Notes under the pieces: generated by a model
What the model was told of the DNA's origin: nothing
What the model saw: the letters and a program-made list of their open reading frames with translations, nothing else
Databases searched by the model: none
In this document: in pieces, positions 44,820 through 54,823 of the stretch
How positions within the stretch are numbered: position 1 is the first letter of the stretch
Layout: every line of letters begins with the position of its first letter
Position numbers and translations under genes: made by a program
Assembly: GCA_913031035.1 (NCBI GenBank)
Contig: CAJWGN010000003.1
Coordinates: forward strand, 1-64,000
From: an uncultured Gammaproteobacteria bacterium
GTDB lineage: Bacteria; Pseudomonadota; Gammaproteobacteria; Pseudomonadales; Pseudohongiellaceae
DNA length: 64,000 bases
Direction: 5' to 3'

Positions 44820-46736
44820 CTAAATCGCTTCAGACTGAATCTTACAAGCCTGCAATTTAGTCTGAATTGCCTTGGTTATCGATTTAGAATCTAGTCCGGC
44901 ATTCTCTAGCATTTGTGGCACTTTGCCATGGTCGAGAAATTTGTCTGGCAGTCCTAAGTTCAGCACCGAGATTTGATGATTCTCTTGCAACAGAAATTCA
45001 TTAACAGCAGAACCAGCTCCACCAAGAATAGTATTTTCCTCTACGGTTACGATAAGTTGATGGGTAGCCGCCAACTCTCCTATCAAGTCTGCGTCAAGAG
45101 GTTTAACAAAGCGCATATCAATAACAGTGGCATTCAATTGTTCAGCTGCAGTGAGAGCTGGCTGAACCATGCTGCCGAAGGCTAGGATCGCAATCGTCTT
45201 GCCCTCGCGTCGACTGATTCCTTTGCCAATCGCCACGGTTTCTAGTGACTGGGGTATTTGCGCGCCGGGTCCTTTACCCCTAGGGTAACGAACTGCGGTA
45301 GGGCCTTTGTATTCAAACCCAGTAGAGAGGAGCTTGAACGTTTCAGCCTCATCACTTGGCGCCATAACAATCATATTAGGAATGCAGCGTAAGTAGCTCA
45401 GATCAAAACTGCCGGCATGTGTTGGACCGTCTTCCCCAACCAGGCCTGCCCGGTCAATGGCAAACATGACATCAAGGTTTTGCAGGGCCACATCGTGAAT
45501 CAATTGATCATAGGCCCTTTGCAGGAAAGTAGAGTAAATGGCGACCACGGGCTTGAGTCCATCGCAAGCCATTCCCGCTGCAAATGTCACCGCGTGTTGC
45601 TCGGCGATAGCCACGTCATGGAATCTGTTCGGGAAACGTTCTGCAAAATCTTTCATTCCAGAACCTTCGCCCATTGCTGGCGTTATACCGACGGTTAGTT
45701 CATTGTGCTCGGCTTGCAAACAAAGCCAGTCACCAAAAACTTTGGAATAATTGGGAGAGGGTGGGCTGTTTTTATCAGCTACCGGCTTGGCTTCTTTCTC
45801 TTTTACAGTTTCGATTTTGCTGAGCGCGTGCATGCCAAAAGGGTCTAGCTCTGAGGCGGTGTAGCCTTTGCCTTTTTGAGTGACCACATGAAGTAGTTGA
45901 GGTCCGCGCAGAGTTTTAATATTGCTTAAAATCTCGACTAGCCCAGCAGTGTCATGGCCATCTACTAGACCAATATAGTTAAAACCTATTTCTTCAAAAA
46001 GGGTGCCAGGTGACACCATGCCTTTCATGTATTCTTCGGCGCGGTGGACAGCCTTTAATGCAGGAGGAATCTTTGAGAGAACTCTTTTACTGCCTTTGCG
46101 GATAAAATTGTAGGGCTTGCTAGCCCACATGCGCGCAAAATAGCTGGACATGCCGCCAACGTTATTAGAAATCGACATATTGTTATCGTTGAGAATGACC
46201 AGAACATTGTCATCAAGATAGCCAGCATGATTGAGGGCTTCAAAAGCCATGCCTGCTGTCATCGCGCCATCGCCGATAACGGCTATGCAGTAATTGTCGT
46301 CGCCCTGAAGCCTGGCTGCGACCATCATTCCAAGGGCTGCGCTTATAGAGGTGCTGGAGTGACCAACACCAAAGGTATCATAGGGGCTTTCGCTTCGGCT
46401 TGGGAAGGCGGCCAAACCACCGGCTTGGCGCATAGTGAGCATTTTATCTCTGCGTCCGGTTAGTATTTTGTGCGGGTAGGCTTGGTGCCCTACATCCCAA
46501 ACTAGGCGGTCATCAGGAGTATTGAAGACATAGTGCAGGGCTATAGTGAGCTCGACCACGCCCAGTCCAGCACCAAAATGGCCGCCGGTTTGGCCTACGG
46601 AATAGAGTAAAAATAGACGTAATTCTTCCGCCAGCTCGGCAAGCTGGCCGATCTCTAGCTCCCTCAGATCGTGGGGTGAATTAATTTGATCTAACATCGG
46701 TGTGTCAGGTCTGGTAACTGGTATTTCGTCTAACAT
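44820..46736 (-). CDS. dxs: 1-deoxy-D-xylulose-5-phosphate synthase
   Basis: A 638-residue thiamine-diphosphate enzyme making DXP from pyruvate and glyceraldehyde 3-phosphate, the first step of the MEP isoprenoid pathway. [16 protein letters not shown], the ThDP motif [18 protein letters not shown] with NDNNMSIS, and [18 protein letters not shown] are all intact. It is last in the minus-strand set xseB-ispA-dxs, 109 bases after ispA. Confidence 0.97.
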   Translation of the reverse strand: MLDEIPVTRPDTPMLDQINSPHDLRELEIGQLAELAEELRLFLLYSVGQTGGHFGAGLGVVELTIALHYVFNTPDDRLVWDVGHQAYPHKILTGRRDKMLTMRQAGGLAAFPSRSESPYDTFGVGHSSTSISAALGMMVAARLQGDDNYCIAVIGDGAMTAGMAFEALNHAGYLDDNVLVILNDNNMSISNNVGGMSSYFARMWASKPYNFIRKGSKRVLSKIPPALKAVHRAEEYMKGMVSPGTLFEEIGFNYIGLVDGHDTAGLVEILSNIKTLRGPQLLHVVTQKGKGYTASELDPFGMHALSKIETVKEKEAKPVADKNSPPSPNYSKVFGDWLCLQAEHNELTVGITPAMGEGSGMKDFAERFPNRFHDVAIAEQHAVTFAAGMACDGLKPVVAIYSTFLQRAYDQLIHDVALQNLDVMFAIDRAGLVGEDGPTHAGSFDLSYLRCIPNMIVMAPSDEAETFKLLSTGFEYKGPTAVRYPRGKGPGAQIPQSLETVAIGKGISRREGKTIAILAFGSMVQPALTAAEQLNATVIDMRFVKPLDADLIGELAATHQLIVTVEENTILGGAGSAVNEFLLQENHQISVLNLGLPDKFLDHGKVPQMLENAGLDSKSITKAIQTKLQACKIQSEAI

Positions 46737-46845
46737 GAATGTATTTCAACTCTCAGAGCAATTTTTAAGGTTTCAGCGGTTAAGCTAATCATAAATCCGC
46801 GAATAGGCTAAGTCGGAAGCTTTGGAGGCTAATTAACGACCTCGA

Positions 46846-47748
46846 TTAGTTTTTTCTGGTTATGATATAGCTGGCAAGTTCGCGCAGCGGCTGGGCGGCG
46901 TCGTCAAAGCCATCTAACTCGGCGATTGCGGCTTCACAGAGTTCAGCAGCCCGCTGCTTGGCCTGCTGCAGTCCCAGTAATGATACATACGTTGGCTTAT
47001 GTAGTTCCCGATCTGATCCTTGGGGCTTTCCCAGTGTTTCGGTATCGCTGGTTTCGTCTAGGATGTCGTCATGGACCTGAAATGCCAAGCCAATGCGCTG
47101 AGCATATCTGGTTAGAGCGGTAACATGCTCATCTTTCACCTTTGGGTTGCTGAGCGCGCCTAGAATTGCGCAACATTGGATTAACTCACCGGTTTTCAGT
47201 TGGTGCATAATTTCCAATTGCTCCAGAGTCAAGTCTTGACCTGCCGCTGAAAAATCGACTGCTTGGCCGCCAGCCATGCCCATCGCTCCTGTCGCTTTGC
47301 CGAACAATCTGATCATTCGCAAATTTACGGCAGGGCTCACGGAGAGCGTTTTTCTGGTAAGTACCTCAAACGCCAAGCTTTGCAGGGAGTCTCCGACTAA
47401 AATCGCGGTGGCTTCATCGTATTGCTTGTGGACCGTGGGTTTCCCTCGACGTAAGTCGTCGTCATCCATCGCCGGTAAGTCATCATGAACCAAAGAATAA
47501 CTGTGAAGTAACTCAACGGCTAATGCCGCTGAATCTGCTGATTCAATTCTTCCACCGACCGCGATGGCGCTGGCATAGACAAGAATGGCGCGTATTCGCT
47601 TGCCGCCATTAAGGCAGGCATAGTTCATAGCCTCTCCCAAGCGTCTGCTTGGGTATTCTCGCTGTAGTTCAGCCGCTAACAAATCGTTGCTGCGCGCTGC
47701 GTACAGGGCAATGAATTCATGAAATGTCGAGCTGTTTGGAGACGGCAT
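46846..47748 (-). CDS. ispA: Farnesyl diphosphate synthase (polyprenyl synthetase)
   Basis: A 300-residue prenyltransferase condensing isopentenyl units to C15. The first Asp-rich motif is DDLPAMDDDDLRRGKPTVH and the second DDILDETSDTETLGK. NGGKRIRAILVYA is also present. It lies five bases after xseB and precedes dxs, which supplies the same pathway. Confidence 0.96.
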   Translation of the reverse strand: MPSPNSSTFHEFIALYAARSNDLLAAELQREYPSRRLGEAMNYACLNGGKRIRAILVYASAIAVGGRIESADSAALAVELLHSYSLVHDDLPAMDDDDLRRGKPTVHKQYDEATAILVGDSLQSLAFEVLTRKTLSVSPAVNLRMIRLFGKATGAMGMAGGQAVDFSAAGQDLTLEQLEIMHQLKTGELIQCCAILGALSNPKVKDEHVTALTRYAQRIGLAFQVHDDILDETSDTETLGKPQGSDRELHKPTYVSLLGLQQAKQRAAELCEAAIAELDGFDDAAQPLRELASYIITRKN

Positions 47749-47753
47749 GAAAA

Positions 47754-47996
47754 CTACTCGTCGTCTTCTAAGACGTCGAGATCTTCAGTATCACCATGTT
47801 CATTGATTAGTATTTGCACTTTTTGCTCCGCCACTTGCAATGCTGTTTGACAGTCTCGGGTCAGTTTTATGCCTTTTTCGAATGCTTTTAACGAATCTTC
47901 AAGGCTCAGCTCACCTTCTTCCATCGAAGAAACTAAGGTCTCTAGATCCGCTAGCGTTTTCTCGAAATCAAAGCTTTCAGGTTTGCTCTTTGCCAT
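47754..47996 (-). CDS. xseB: Exodeoxyribonuclease VII small subunit
   Basis: An 80-residue subunit with [34 protein letters not shown], the complete family core. The acidic tail is normal. The start is the ATG at 47996 (MAKSKPES). The large subunit gene xseA is not in the window. It is first in the xseB-ispA-dxs unit. Confidence 0.95.
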   Translation of the reverse strand: MAKSKPESFDFEKTLADLETLVSSMEEGELSLEDSLKAFEKGIKLTRDCQTALQVAEQKVQILINEHGDTEDLDVLEDDE

Positions 47997-48320
47997 TTGC
48001 GGTACCGGTAATTGAAGCGTTGTTGGAAACAAACTCGATTATACGTCAACTTTAACTGAATGCATCTTTGCTGACTATTATCCCCAGTTGTTGGGAGTGT
48101 GCTTTCGCGAGCCTTGCTGGGATAAAAATAAGCCTATTTCCGTCAATGCTAAAAAACCAAGCTAGACTTGATTAGAACAGGAGAATTCACGGCCGCGGCA
48201 TCTGCGTCGCAGGGTGATAACTTTTAGTTGTCAATAAGCTCAGGTGGGTGGGAGATCGCTCTAGTCTCCATTTATCCATCATCCATCATAGGAATTTGTA
48301 AGAGTTAAGGAAGCTTTGCA
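47997..48320. other. Divergent promoter region of xseB and pomA
   Basis: 324 bases without a supported gene, between two divergent units. Promoters for both are expected here but none is clear enough to place. Confidence 0.4.
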
Positions 48321-49082
48321 ATGGATTTAGCTACATTAATAGGACTAATAGGCGTCTGGGCCCTAATTATCGTCACCATTATGATGGGTGGCTCTGCCTA
48401 TATGTTTATCAATGTGTCTTCGATATTGATTGTTGTCGCTGGGTCGATGCTAGTGGTGATGATGAAATTCGGCATGGGCCAGTTTTTTGGCGCATTGAAA
48501 TCTGCTAGCAAGGTTTTTTTCGATAAACTAGAAAAGCCTGAGGACTTGATCGCTGAGATCGTGGAACTAGCTGATGCGGCAAGAAAAGGCGGGTTACTAT
48601 CCTTGGAAGGTAAGCAGGTTGGCAATGACTTCCTGCAAAATGGTATTCAGTTACTCGTTGATGGCCACGATCCTGAAGTTGTAAAAAACTTGCTTACAAA
48701 AGACATGAAGCAGGCTGTAGGGCGCCACGAGTGGGGCCAAAAAGTATGGCAGTCAGTGGGTGATGTAGGGCCAGCTATGGGCATGATTGGAACGCTCATC
48801 GGCCTGGTAGGCATGCTGGCGAGCATGGATGATCCTCAATCTATTGGGCCCTCAATGGCGGTTGCGTTGCTCACGACCCTATACGGAGCCATGATGGCCA
48901 ATATGTTGGCGCTGCCGATTTGCGACAAGCTAAATTTGCGTAGCTCCGAAGAGGAAACTATAAAGTCATTGATCATCGATGCGCTGCTGGGAATTCAAGC
49001 AGGGCAGAACCCGCGCGTGATTGACACGATGTTACGAACCTATTTGCCGGTCTCGCAGCGCGCTGTGGAAGCGACAGCCTAG
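48321..49082 (+). CDS. pomA: Flagellar motor stator protein PomA (MotA family)
   Basis: A 253-residue stator subunit with four membrane helices. MDLATLIGLIG at the start, ILIVVAGSMLVVMMKFGMGQFF, MGMIGTLIGLVGMLASMDDP and ALLTTLYGAMMANM follow the Vibrio PomA pattern closely, including equal length. This suggests sodium rather than proton coupling, though that is inference. AAGGAAG precedes the ATG. It forms a unit with pomB. Confidence 0.92.
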   Translation: MDLATLIGLIGVWALIIVTIMMGGSAYMFINVSSILIVVAGSMLVVMMKFGMGQFFGALKSASKVFFDKLEKPEDLIAEIVELADAARKGGLLSLEGKQVGNDFLQNGIQLLVDGHDPEVVKNLLTKDMKQAVGRHEWGQKVWQSVGDVGPAMGMIGTLIGLVGMLASMDDPQSIGPSMAVALLTTLYGAMMANMLALPICDKLNLRSSEEETIKSLIIDALLGIQAGQNPRVIDTMLRTYLPVSQRAVEATA

Positions 49083-49156
49083 AATTAACCAGAAATTTAT
49101 AGAACCGTACGAATAGCCAACAGCCCTAGCGGGCAATGCCCAGAAGAGTCTAGTTC

Positions 49157-50140
49157 ATGGAAGCCGAAGAAACTGAATGTCCAGATTGTCCTGCCGGCAT
49201 CCCCGCATGGGTGATGACGTTCGCGGATTTGATGTCTCTTCTTATGTGTTTTTTCGTGTTGCTGCTTTCATTTTCAGAAATGGATGCGCTTAAATTTAAG
49301 CGTCTAGCCGGTTCGATGGCACAAGCATTCGGTGTGCAAAACCAGCTTGATGTGGATGATATTCCGAAGGGAACAAGTATTATCGCGCAAGAATTCAGTC
49401 CCGCAATCCCGGATCCCACTCCCATCAATGAAATCTACCAGTCGACCCGAGAGATTACCGAAAGCACTCTCGATTTTCATGAAGCCAACATCTTTGATGT
49501 TGAGCAAGGTATTGATGGGCAATCCGAGGGGGTTGCGCTTCCTATTGTTGAAAAGCTCGAGGAGTTAGTCCAAGAGACTCAGTCCGATGCAGCCGAGCTA
49601 TCCGAGGCGCTGGAGATACAGATCGTTCGAGGAGAGCTGGAGGTAGAATCGGAAGGCCGAAGAATTGTCGTGCGGATAAAAGAGCGGGGATCGTTCGCCC
49701 CCGGCACAGCAGATTTGGCTTCAGACTACTACGCGGTTATCGCAGTAATTCGCGAAGTTATAGCGAAGCGAGAAGGAGCGGTGGCCGTAGAGGGACATAC
49801 AGACGATATCAATATTCGCAGCAATAGATTTAGGTCTAATTGGGATTTGTCTGCGATGCGAGCAGTGTCAGTTGCCCAAGAGCTTTTTATAGACAATGTG
49901 CTCGATTCTCGGCGCTTTGCGGTAACAGGTTTTGCCGATGCCCAGCCTTTGGTGCCTAACGATTCGGCTCAAAATAGAGACCGTAATCGGCGCGTGGAAA
50001 TAGTGATTCGACAAGCTATTGATCCTACTTTACAAGAACAAATAGAAGCTTTGAAGAACGTCGATCCAGAGCTCTATCAGAGTTTTGGCTTGGAAGCGCA
50101 GTCAGGTATCTATAATTTACCGCCGTCCAGCATTTTTTAG
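49157..50140 (+). CDS. pomB: Flagellar motor stator protein PomB (MotB family)
   Basis: A 327-residue protein. One N-terminal membrane helix contains the ion-binding Asp in VMTFADLMSLLMCFFVLLLSFSEMD. A linker follows, then a C-terminal OmpA-like peptidoglycan-binding domain from about residue 190 (AVEGHTDDINIRSNRFRSNWDLSAMRA, NRDRNRRVEIVI). It anchors the stator to the cell wall. It starts 74 bases after pomA. No other flagellar gene is in the window. Confidence 0.94.
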   Translation: MEAEETECPDCPAGIPAWVMTFADLMSLLMCFFVLLLSFSEMDALKFKRLAGSMAQAFGVQNQLDVDDIPKGTSIIAQEFSPAIPDPTPINEIYQSTREITESTLDFHEANIFDVEQGIDGQSEGVALPIVEKLEELVQETQSDAAELSEALEIQIVRGELEVESEGRRIVVRIKERGSFAPGTADLASDYYAVIAVIREVIAKREGAVAVEGHTDDINIRSNRFRSNWDLSAMRAVSVAQELFIDNVLDSRRFAVTGFADAQPLVPNDSAQNRDRNRRVEIVIRQAIDPTLQEQIEALKNVDPELYQSFGLEAQSGIYNLPPSSIF

Positions 50141-50172
50141 TCTAGGCTATAAGGGGCGAGTACTAAAATACA

Positions 50173-50805
50173 GTGCAGCAGAAAATAATGGGTTGGGCTA
50201 TGGATACAAATAAAAATACTATCGAAGGCAGGGGCTACTTCAGAATAACTGACTGGATGGGCTTTGAGTATAGAGCTCTGGATGAAGAGGAGTACCACCG
50301 TCTAAGAAAAGTTAGTCAATATGCAGAGGTGCCCGCCTTAGACGAGCTTGCTGAAATCGATCGGCAGCTTCAGTTAGCCCTCACCAGACTTGAGATAAAA
50401 TCACCGTATGCGGCAGATTTAGGGAAGCTGCTTAATAAGAAAATCCAACTGATCATGCAGAAAACTAGTATCGCTAAAGATTTGGTTGATTTGGATGACT
50501 TTGAACAAACTCAGGTCGACATTAGTGCAACTGGCATGGCTTTTCCGTCTGTCAGGGCAGTCAGCGCAGGGAAGCCGGTGCAGGTTGATTTGGTTTTACA
50601 ATCGGGCCGTCAGCATTTAAAACTGTTAGCTAAAGTAGTGAGTTGCGAATTAGATAATGAATCATTGGCTGATGGTGATCCGCTGCACACTCATTTAATA
50701 AGAGTGATTTTCTCTGACATGAGTGAAAACATTAGCGAATTTTTAATACAATATCTGGTTAAGCGTCAGGGTGCGTTATTAAAGCTAGGCCGCGTTAATA
50801 GATAG
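50173..50805 (+). CDS. PilZ-like domain protein downstream of pomAB
   Basis: A 210-residue soluble protein. The first half is helical. The second half contains VDISATGMAFPSVRAVSAGKPVQVDL, which matches the (D/N)xSxxG strand of c-di-GMP-binding PilZ domains; the upstream RxxxR motif is not obvious, so ligand binding is uncertain. The start is taken at the GTG at 50173; ATGs at 50188 and 50200 are alternatives. Position directly after pomB suggests a part in motor control. Confidence 0.65.
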   Translation: MQQKIMGWAMDTNKNTIEGRGYFRITDWMGFEYRALDEEEYHRLRKVSQYAEVPALDELAEIDRQLQLALTRLEIKSPYAADLGKLLNKKIQLIMQKTSIAKDLVDLDDFEQTQVDISATGMAFPSVRAVSAGKPVQVDLVLQSGRQHLKLLAKVVSCELDNESLADGDPLHTHLIRVIFSDMSENISEFLIQYLVKRQGALLKLGRVNR

Positions 50806-50876
50806 AGCCAGGCTGCTTTAATAAAAAAGTTATTGTGGTTTATTCATCCGCAAAGACCCGCTTCGAATTGATCTCA

Positions 50877-51155
50877 TCATACCGTTGTAAATTTCGCACG
50901 CACAAGAATCTGGCGTTGAAGCTCTTCCTCTACACAGTGCTCTAAATCATCCTGAGTTAGGTCTCGGTCAAGCAGACGTGCTGTCAGATTTTGGATAAAA
51001 TCTTCGCTGATATAGTCTGGGTGGGCGCCAAGTTCTGCGAATTTCTGAAGAGAGCAGTCAATAGTCGATACTAGCTGCAAATACACTTTCTGCATATCTG
51101 GCGGTAAGCTTATTAGATCTTTCAATAAAGCGATTTCTTTGATGGTTTGCGACAT
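50877..51155 (-). CDS. Small protein of unknown function
   Basis: A 92-residue soluble, helix-rich and acidic protein, from MSQTIKEIALL. The frame stays open ten more codons upstream. No family recognised. Convergent with the PilZ-like gene and on the same strand as the next small gene. Confidence 0.45.
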   Translation of the reverse strand: MSQTIKEIALLKDLISLPPDMQKVYLQLVSTIDCSLQKFAELGAHPDYISEDFIQNLTARLLDRDLTQDDLEHCVEEELQRQILVRAKFTTV

Positions 51156-51241
51156 AACGAGGTCCGCGACCTTAAGCTCCCGCAAAGTGTAACGCCGGCT
51201 TTAACTCAGACCATGGCGGTTTTATCACTGCCTCTAATAGT

Positions 51242-51442
51242 TTAAGAGCAGCGCTTTTTTAATTCGTTTTGAAAAAATATTTTTAGATCTCGCAGCTTGC
51301 GAGCATCCACCGGGCTATTGTGGAGAGCCTTGAGATTGTTATTAATGTTGTTGATAAGGTTGTGGATACGGTCGACTTCCATACTAGAGGCCTCCAGCTG
51401 CTCTAGTTCGTCTCTTTGCCACCCGTTTGCTGATTTGCGCAA
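51242..51442 (-). CDS. Small coiled-coil-like protein of unknown function
   Basis: A 66-residue charged protein (EASSMEVDRIHNLINNINNN) with heptad-like spacing. It starts at a TTG with AAGGA eight bases upstream. It lies 86 bases before the other small minus-strand gene, so the two may be one unit. No function assigned. Confidence 0.45.
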   Translation of the reverse strand: MRKSANGWQRDELEQLEASSMEVDRIHNLINNINNNLKALHNSPVDARKLRDLKIFFQNELKKRCS

Positions 51443-51609
51443 CGTCTAAGTCCTTTTGATTCTAGGTTCATCTACATTAAGCCTAGTTCAGAAATGGCAG
51501 TGCTTCCACTTTCCTTCTCGCAGTACAGTAGGAGGTAATTGACGGGATACCTTTGGCCAACTACTCTTAGGTTGTTTTCGCCTCCATTTTTTATGCACGC
51601 CGGCTAACT

Positions 51610-52401
51610 ATGACTGAAGAATCTATCGCAAACCCGTTCGATAAACCCTATTTACCCAAGGATTGGCGCATAGCTGCAGGTGTGCTGCTAACTATCCTTT
51701 GGTTCGCATTTTTAGCTATATACATCGCAAAGAATGTAGGTTGGTATAACTTTCTCGACCTGCCCATAGCTGAAATGGGTGCTTTTCTAGAAGGAGCCTT
51801 CGCGTTTTTAGCATTTCTTTGGCTGGTGATCGGTTTGTTTGTGCAGCAATCGGTGCTGGCTCAAAATAACGAAGAGCTTAGACGCAATAACCTGCATTCA
51901 GAGAAGCAAACCCAGGCTATCGCGGCCACCGAGTTAAATGCCCGCCAAGAAACTTTTTTCAAAATATCTGAAGCCACTCGCAGACAGCTTGGTGCGGTTT
52001 GCGGGTTGCTTTTGATTTCCAGCCAGGGTCCGATGGCTAATAACACAATTACCTCCGAGCAACTTTCAGAGCTTTGGAAGCAGTTTGCAAGTGGCGATAG
52101 TGAAGTGTTTTCTCGAAGATTTTTAACCATGGCAACAATCGAAGGCGTCGACTACTTGGATTTGTTTTACGGTACAGACATCCGGCGAAACCACGCAGAA
52201 AATTTTATCGTCGGGTTTGATCGACTAATCAATTTAGCTCGCGACTGCGACACTGACAATATTATACTGGATTCAATGTTGTATTCAGCCCATGGGTTAT
52301 TAGACGGGCGAATACGGGAACTACATCCCGATATAAAATTTAAAGCGCTTACGGGTACTAATTCACAAGTCTATCTGGAGGAAATTTCTCAGAAGGGCTA
52401 G
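51610..52401 (+). CDS. Two-helix membrane protein of unknown function
   Basis: A 263-residue protein with membrane helices at about residues 21-40 and 60-82 (GAFLEGAFAFLAFLWLVIG). A charged coiled-coil segment (QNNEELRRNN) and a soluble C-terminal domain follow. The GxFLxGxFAxLAFLWLVxG segment recurs in many uncharacterised bacterial membrane proteins, some near defence loci. No defence partner is seen here. Confidence 0.7.
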   Translation: MTEESIANPFDKPYLPKDWRIAAGVLLTILWFAFLAIYIAKNVGWYNFLDLPIAEMGAFLEGAFAFLAFLWLVIGLFVQQSVLAQNNEELRRNNLHSEKQTQAIAATELNARQETFFKISEATRRQLGAVCGLLLISSQGPMANNTITSEQLSELWKQFASGDSEVFSRRFLTMATIEGVDYLDLFYGTDIRRNHAENFIVGFDRLINLARDCDTDNIILDSMLYSAHGLLDGRIRELHPDIKFKALTGTNSQVYLEEISQKG

Positions 52402-52480
52402 TTGTAACGCTGTCGCAGCCGATAAGCTTTAACAACAAATAATGAGAGCGGTTTATCTAAATCGCAAAAAGGGGAAGGGT

Positions 52481-52864
52481 ATGGAATTAGTCTTTATTGT
52501 GACGTGCTTGATTTTGATTGAATACATGGTGTTCGGTTTTTTAGTAGGAAGGGCGCGTGCTAAGTACAACGTGCCGGCGCCTGCAACAAGTGGCGATCCA
52601 ATTTTTGAGCGTTATTGGCGCGTTCACCAAAATACATTGGAGCAGCTGGTAATATTTTTACCAAGCATGCTAATGTTTGCTTATTTAGCTAACCCCTCCT
52701 ATGCAGCGATTGCGGGGGTTTTATTTTTCGTTGGTCGATTACTCTACTTGCGCGGCTATGTGTCAGACCCAAGTTCTCGCGGTCCAGGGTTTTTAATCGG
52801 ATTTGTTGCGACAGTATTCGTATTAATTGGAAGTCTCGTGCACGCGGTTATGAATCTGCTGTAA
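52481..52864 (+). CDS. MAPEG family membrane protein
   Basis: A 127-residue, four-helix protein with YNVPAPATSGDPIFERYWRVHQNTLEQLVIFLPS, the MAPEG signature including the RxxRxHxN-like stretch, and FVGRLLYLRGYVSDPSSRGPGF. MAPEG proteins include glutathione transferases and eicosanoid enzymes; bacterial members are mostly uncharacterised. The start is the ATG at 52481 with GGGAAGGG just upstream. Confidence 0.85.
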   Translation: MELVFIVTCLILIEYMVFGFLVGRARAKYNVPAPATSGDPIFERYWRVHQNTLEQLVIFLPSMLMFAYLANPSYAAIAGVLFFVGRLLYLRGYVSDPSSRGPGFLIGFVATVFVLIGSLVHAVMNLL

Positions 52865-52947
52865 TTCTTTCTTTAAGAGCTAGTGAGTACGAGAACAATG
52901 AATCACGCTCACTGTTTTACAAAATTTCAAAGAATGAGAAAGGCAGT

Positions 52948-54465
52948 TTAAGAATCTTTTAGCTGTCGGCGGACTTCCTCAGTTAGCGTGCGGAAGTCAG
53001 TTTTACCGCTACCCATTCTTGGGAAGTTTGATACCACGATATAAGATTTGGGCAGGGCGATATTAGGAAGCTCTTTACTGAGCTTTTTCTGAATTTCGCT
53101 TTGTTCAATTTTTGCACTGGTGATAGCGACAATCCTCGAGCCTCGCTTTGCGTCAGGAATTTCTACCGCACAGCATTCAACGCTTTCTGGTGTTATTTCA
53201 TTGAGGGCTTCTTCTACCATCACCAGAGATATCATTTCGCCTCCAATTTTGACAAAGCGTTTGAGGCGGCCCTTGTGCCAGAGATATCCATCCGCATCGA
53301 GATAGCCCAAATCGCCGGTATCGTACCAGCCAGACTTCAAGCGCAATGATGACTCTTCGACATCATTAAGGTAGCCCTCCATGACGCCGTCACCTTTGAC
53401 TAGTATTTTTCCTACCTCTCCAGCGGGACATTCAGCGCCTGTTTCGAAGCTCTCTATTTTCACTACAGTATTAGGGATGGGAATGCCGATGCTGCCGGGT
53501 CTGTTCGCTTGCCTAGGGTTCACTGAAATAACGGGAGAGGTTTCCGTGGTGCCATAGCCTTCAAATATCTCAAGCTGATGTTTGTCTCGATAAAGCGTGC
53601 GCAAAGATTCAGGGCATTTGTCTGCGCCGGAAACAGTCAACACTACGCTTTTGAAATCTCCAGCGCTGGACTGTCGCGCATACCCTTCCAGAAACAAAGG
53701 CGTGCCAATAAGCAATTCTGGCTCGGTTTCTTTGATTATGCTTGCAACAGTCTTAAATTCTAAGGGGTTCGCATAAGTAATTGATGTCATTCCCAGGCAC
53801 ATAGGAGTCCAAAGACTTATGGTAAGACCAAATACATGAAAATAGGGCAATACTGCCAGCAGTCGGTCCATGCTGTGGACGTCCATCATGTCGCAAAAAG
53901 CATCGATGTTGGAAAGCAAATTGCCCTGAGTCAGCTGAACGACTTTGGGGTCTTTTTCACTGCCGCTGGTAAATAAAATGACCGCTGGTTTTGACAGATC
54001 ATGAGATCCGGTTAGGCGTTTAAGTAACGCAACAGGTGCTTTGCTTTTAATGAGCCCGAGTACTTTCTCGAGCTTGCCTAGGTTGGCCATTATGTCTTCT
54101 ATGAAAACCATGCCAGGTAATTCAGGGCAGCCAGTTTTCTCTAGTAGAGGCCGGGTGGTGATGACGGTTTTAAAGTCGCACTGTTGCTGGGCATATACAT
54201 AATTTTTTTCGGCGCCGGTAGAGTAATTAATCATCACCGGGGTGAGACCACCCATTACCGACCCTATGACAGCAAGGGCGGCCCCTGCGGAGGTCGGCAG
54301 CATAATTCCTATGCGGTCTGTTTCTAATTTTCTGAACCGACGTGAAAGAATAAGTGAACCAAGCAGAGCTTGATTAAAGGTGATGTCTTTATCTGTGGTG
54401 CGGTCAACAAAGGCGACTTTGGAAGGGTTTTTAAGGGCAGAATTAATAAATCGATGTTGTAGCAT
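52948..54465 (-). CDS. AMP-dependent acyl-CoA/acyl-ACP synthetase
   Basis: A 505-residue adenylate-forming enzyme. The AMP-binding P-loop is ILFTSGSEKDPKVV near residue 166, followed by EGYGTTETSPVIS, YDTGDLGYLDADGYLWHKGRLKRFVKIGGEMIS, and the catalytic Lys near the end (MGSGKTD). IGIMLPTSAGAALAVIGSVMGGLTPVMINYS resembles the synthetase half of Aas, suggesting lysophospholipid or fatty-acid activation. Alternatively it is a free-standing fatty-acyl-CoA ligase. Confidence 0.88.
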   Translation of the reverse strand: MLQHRFINSALKNPSKVAFVDRTTDKDITFNQALLGSLILSRRFRKLETDRIGIMLPTSAGAALAVIGSVMGGLTPVMINYSTGAEKNYVYAQQQCDFKTVITTRPLLEKTGCPELPGMVFIEDIMANLGKLEKVLGLIKSKAPVALLKRLTGSHDLSKPAVILFTSGSEKDPKVVQLTQGNLLSNIDAFCDMMDVHSMDRLLAVLPYFHVFGLTISLWTPMCLGMTSITYANPLEFKTVASIIKETEPELLIGTPLFLEGYARQSSAGDFKSVVLTVSGADKCPESLRTLYRDKHQLEIFEGYGTTETSPVISVNPRQANRPGSIGIPIPNTVVKIESFETGAECPAGEVGKILVKGDGVMEGYLNDVEESSLRLKSGWYDTGDLGYLDADGYLWHKGRLKRFVKIGGEMISLVMVEEALNEITPESVECCAVEIPDAKRGSRIVAITSAKIEQSEIQKKLSKELPNIALPKSYIVVSNFPRMGSGKTDFRTLTEEVRRQLKDS

Positions 54466-54823
54466 GAGTCAATATTATATTAACTTCGTCCAGCTTGGAA
54501 CCGCAAAGGCTCAATGATATGAGTGGCGCTGAGTATAATTTTAGAACCTACTGGCAGTACAGGCCTGTGGTTGCCTGCTTTAATTAGGTGTTGGGATTAA
54601 TTGCGAGGGCTTTTTTCGCTGAGATTTATCGCTGCCCCTTAATCGCTGCTATTCCGAGGACAGCAGAGGCTAGTGTCTTAAAAAGACTCCAGCGCAGCTA
54701 TCTATAACGTCGCTTAACACGGGGGTAATTCTCTCTGTATCTAGTCAAATGTGCCCATAGCGGTCGAGCTTGCACATCGATAGGCTCAGCCCTAAACTGC
54801 GCGGTCTGTAAACTTGTGAGTCA
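54466..54823. other. Divergent promoter region
   Basis: 358 bases between the synthetase gene (minus) and the VTT-domain gene (plus). No RNA gene, repeat or short gene is supported. Confidence 0.4.
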
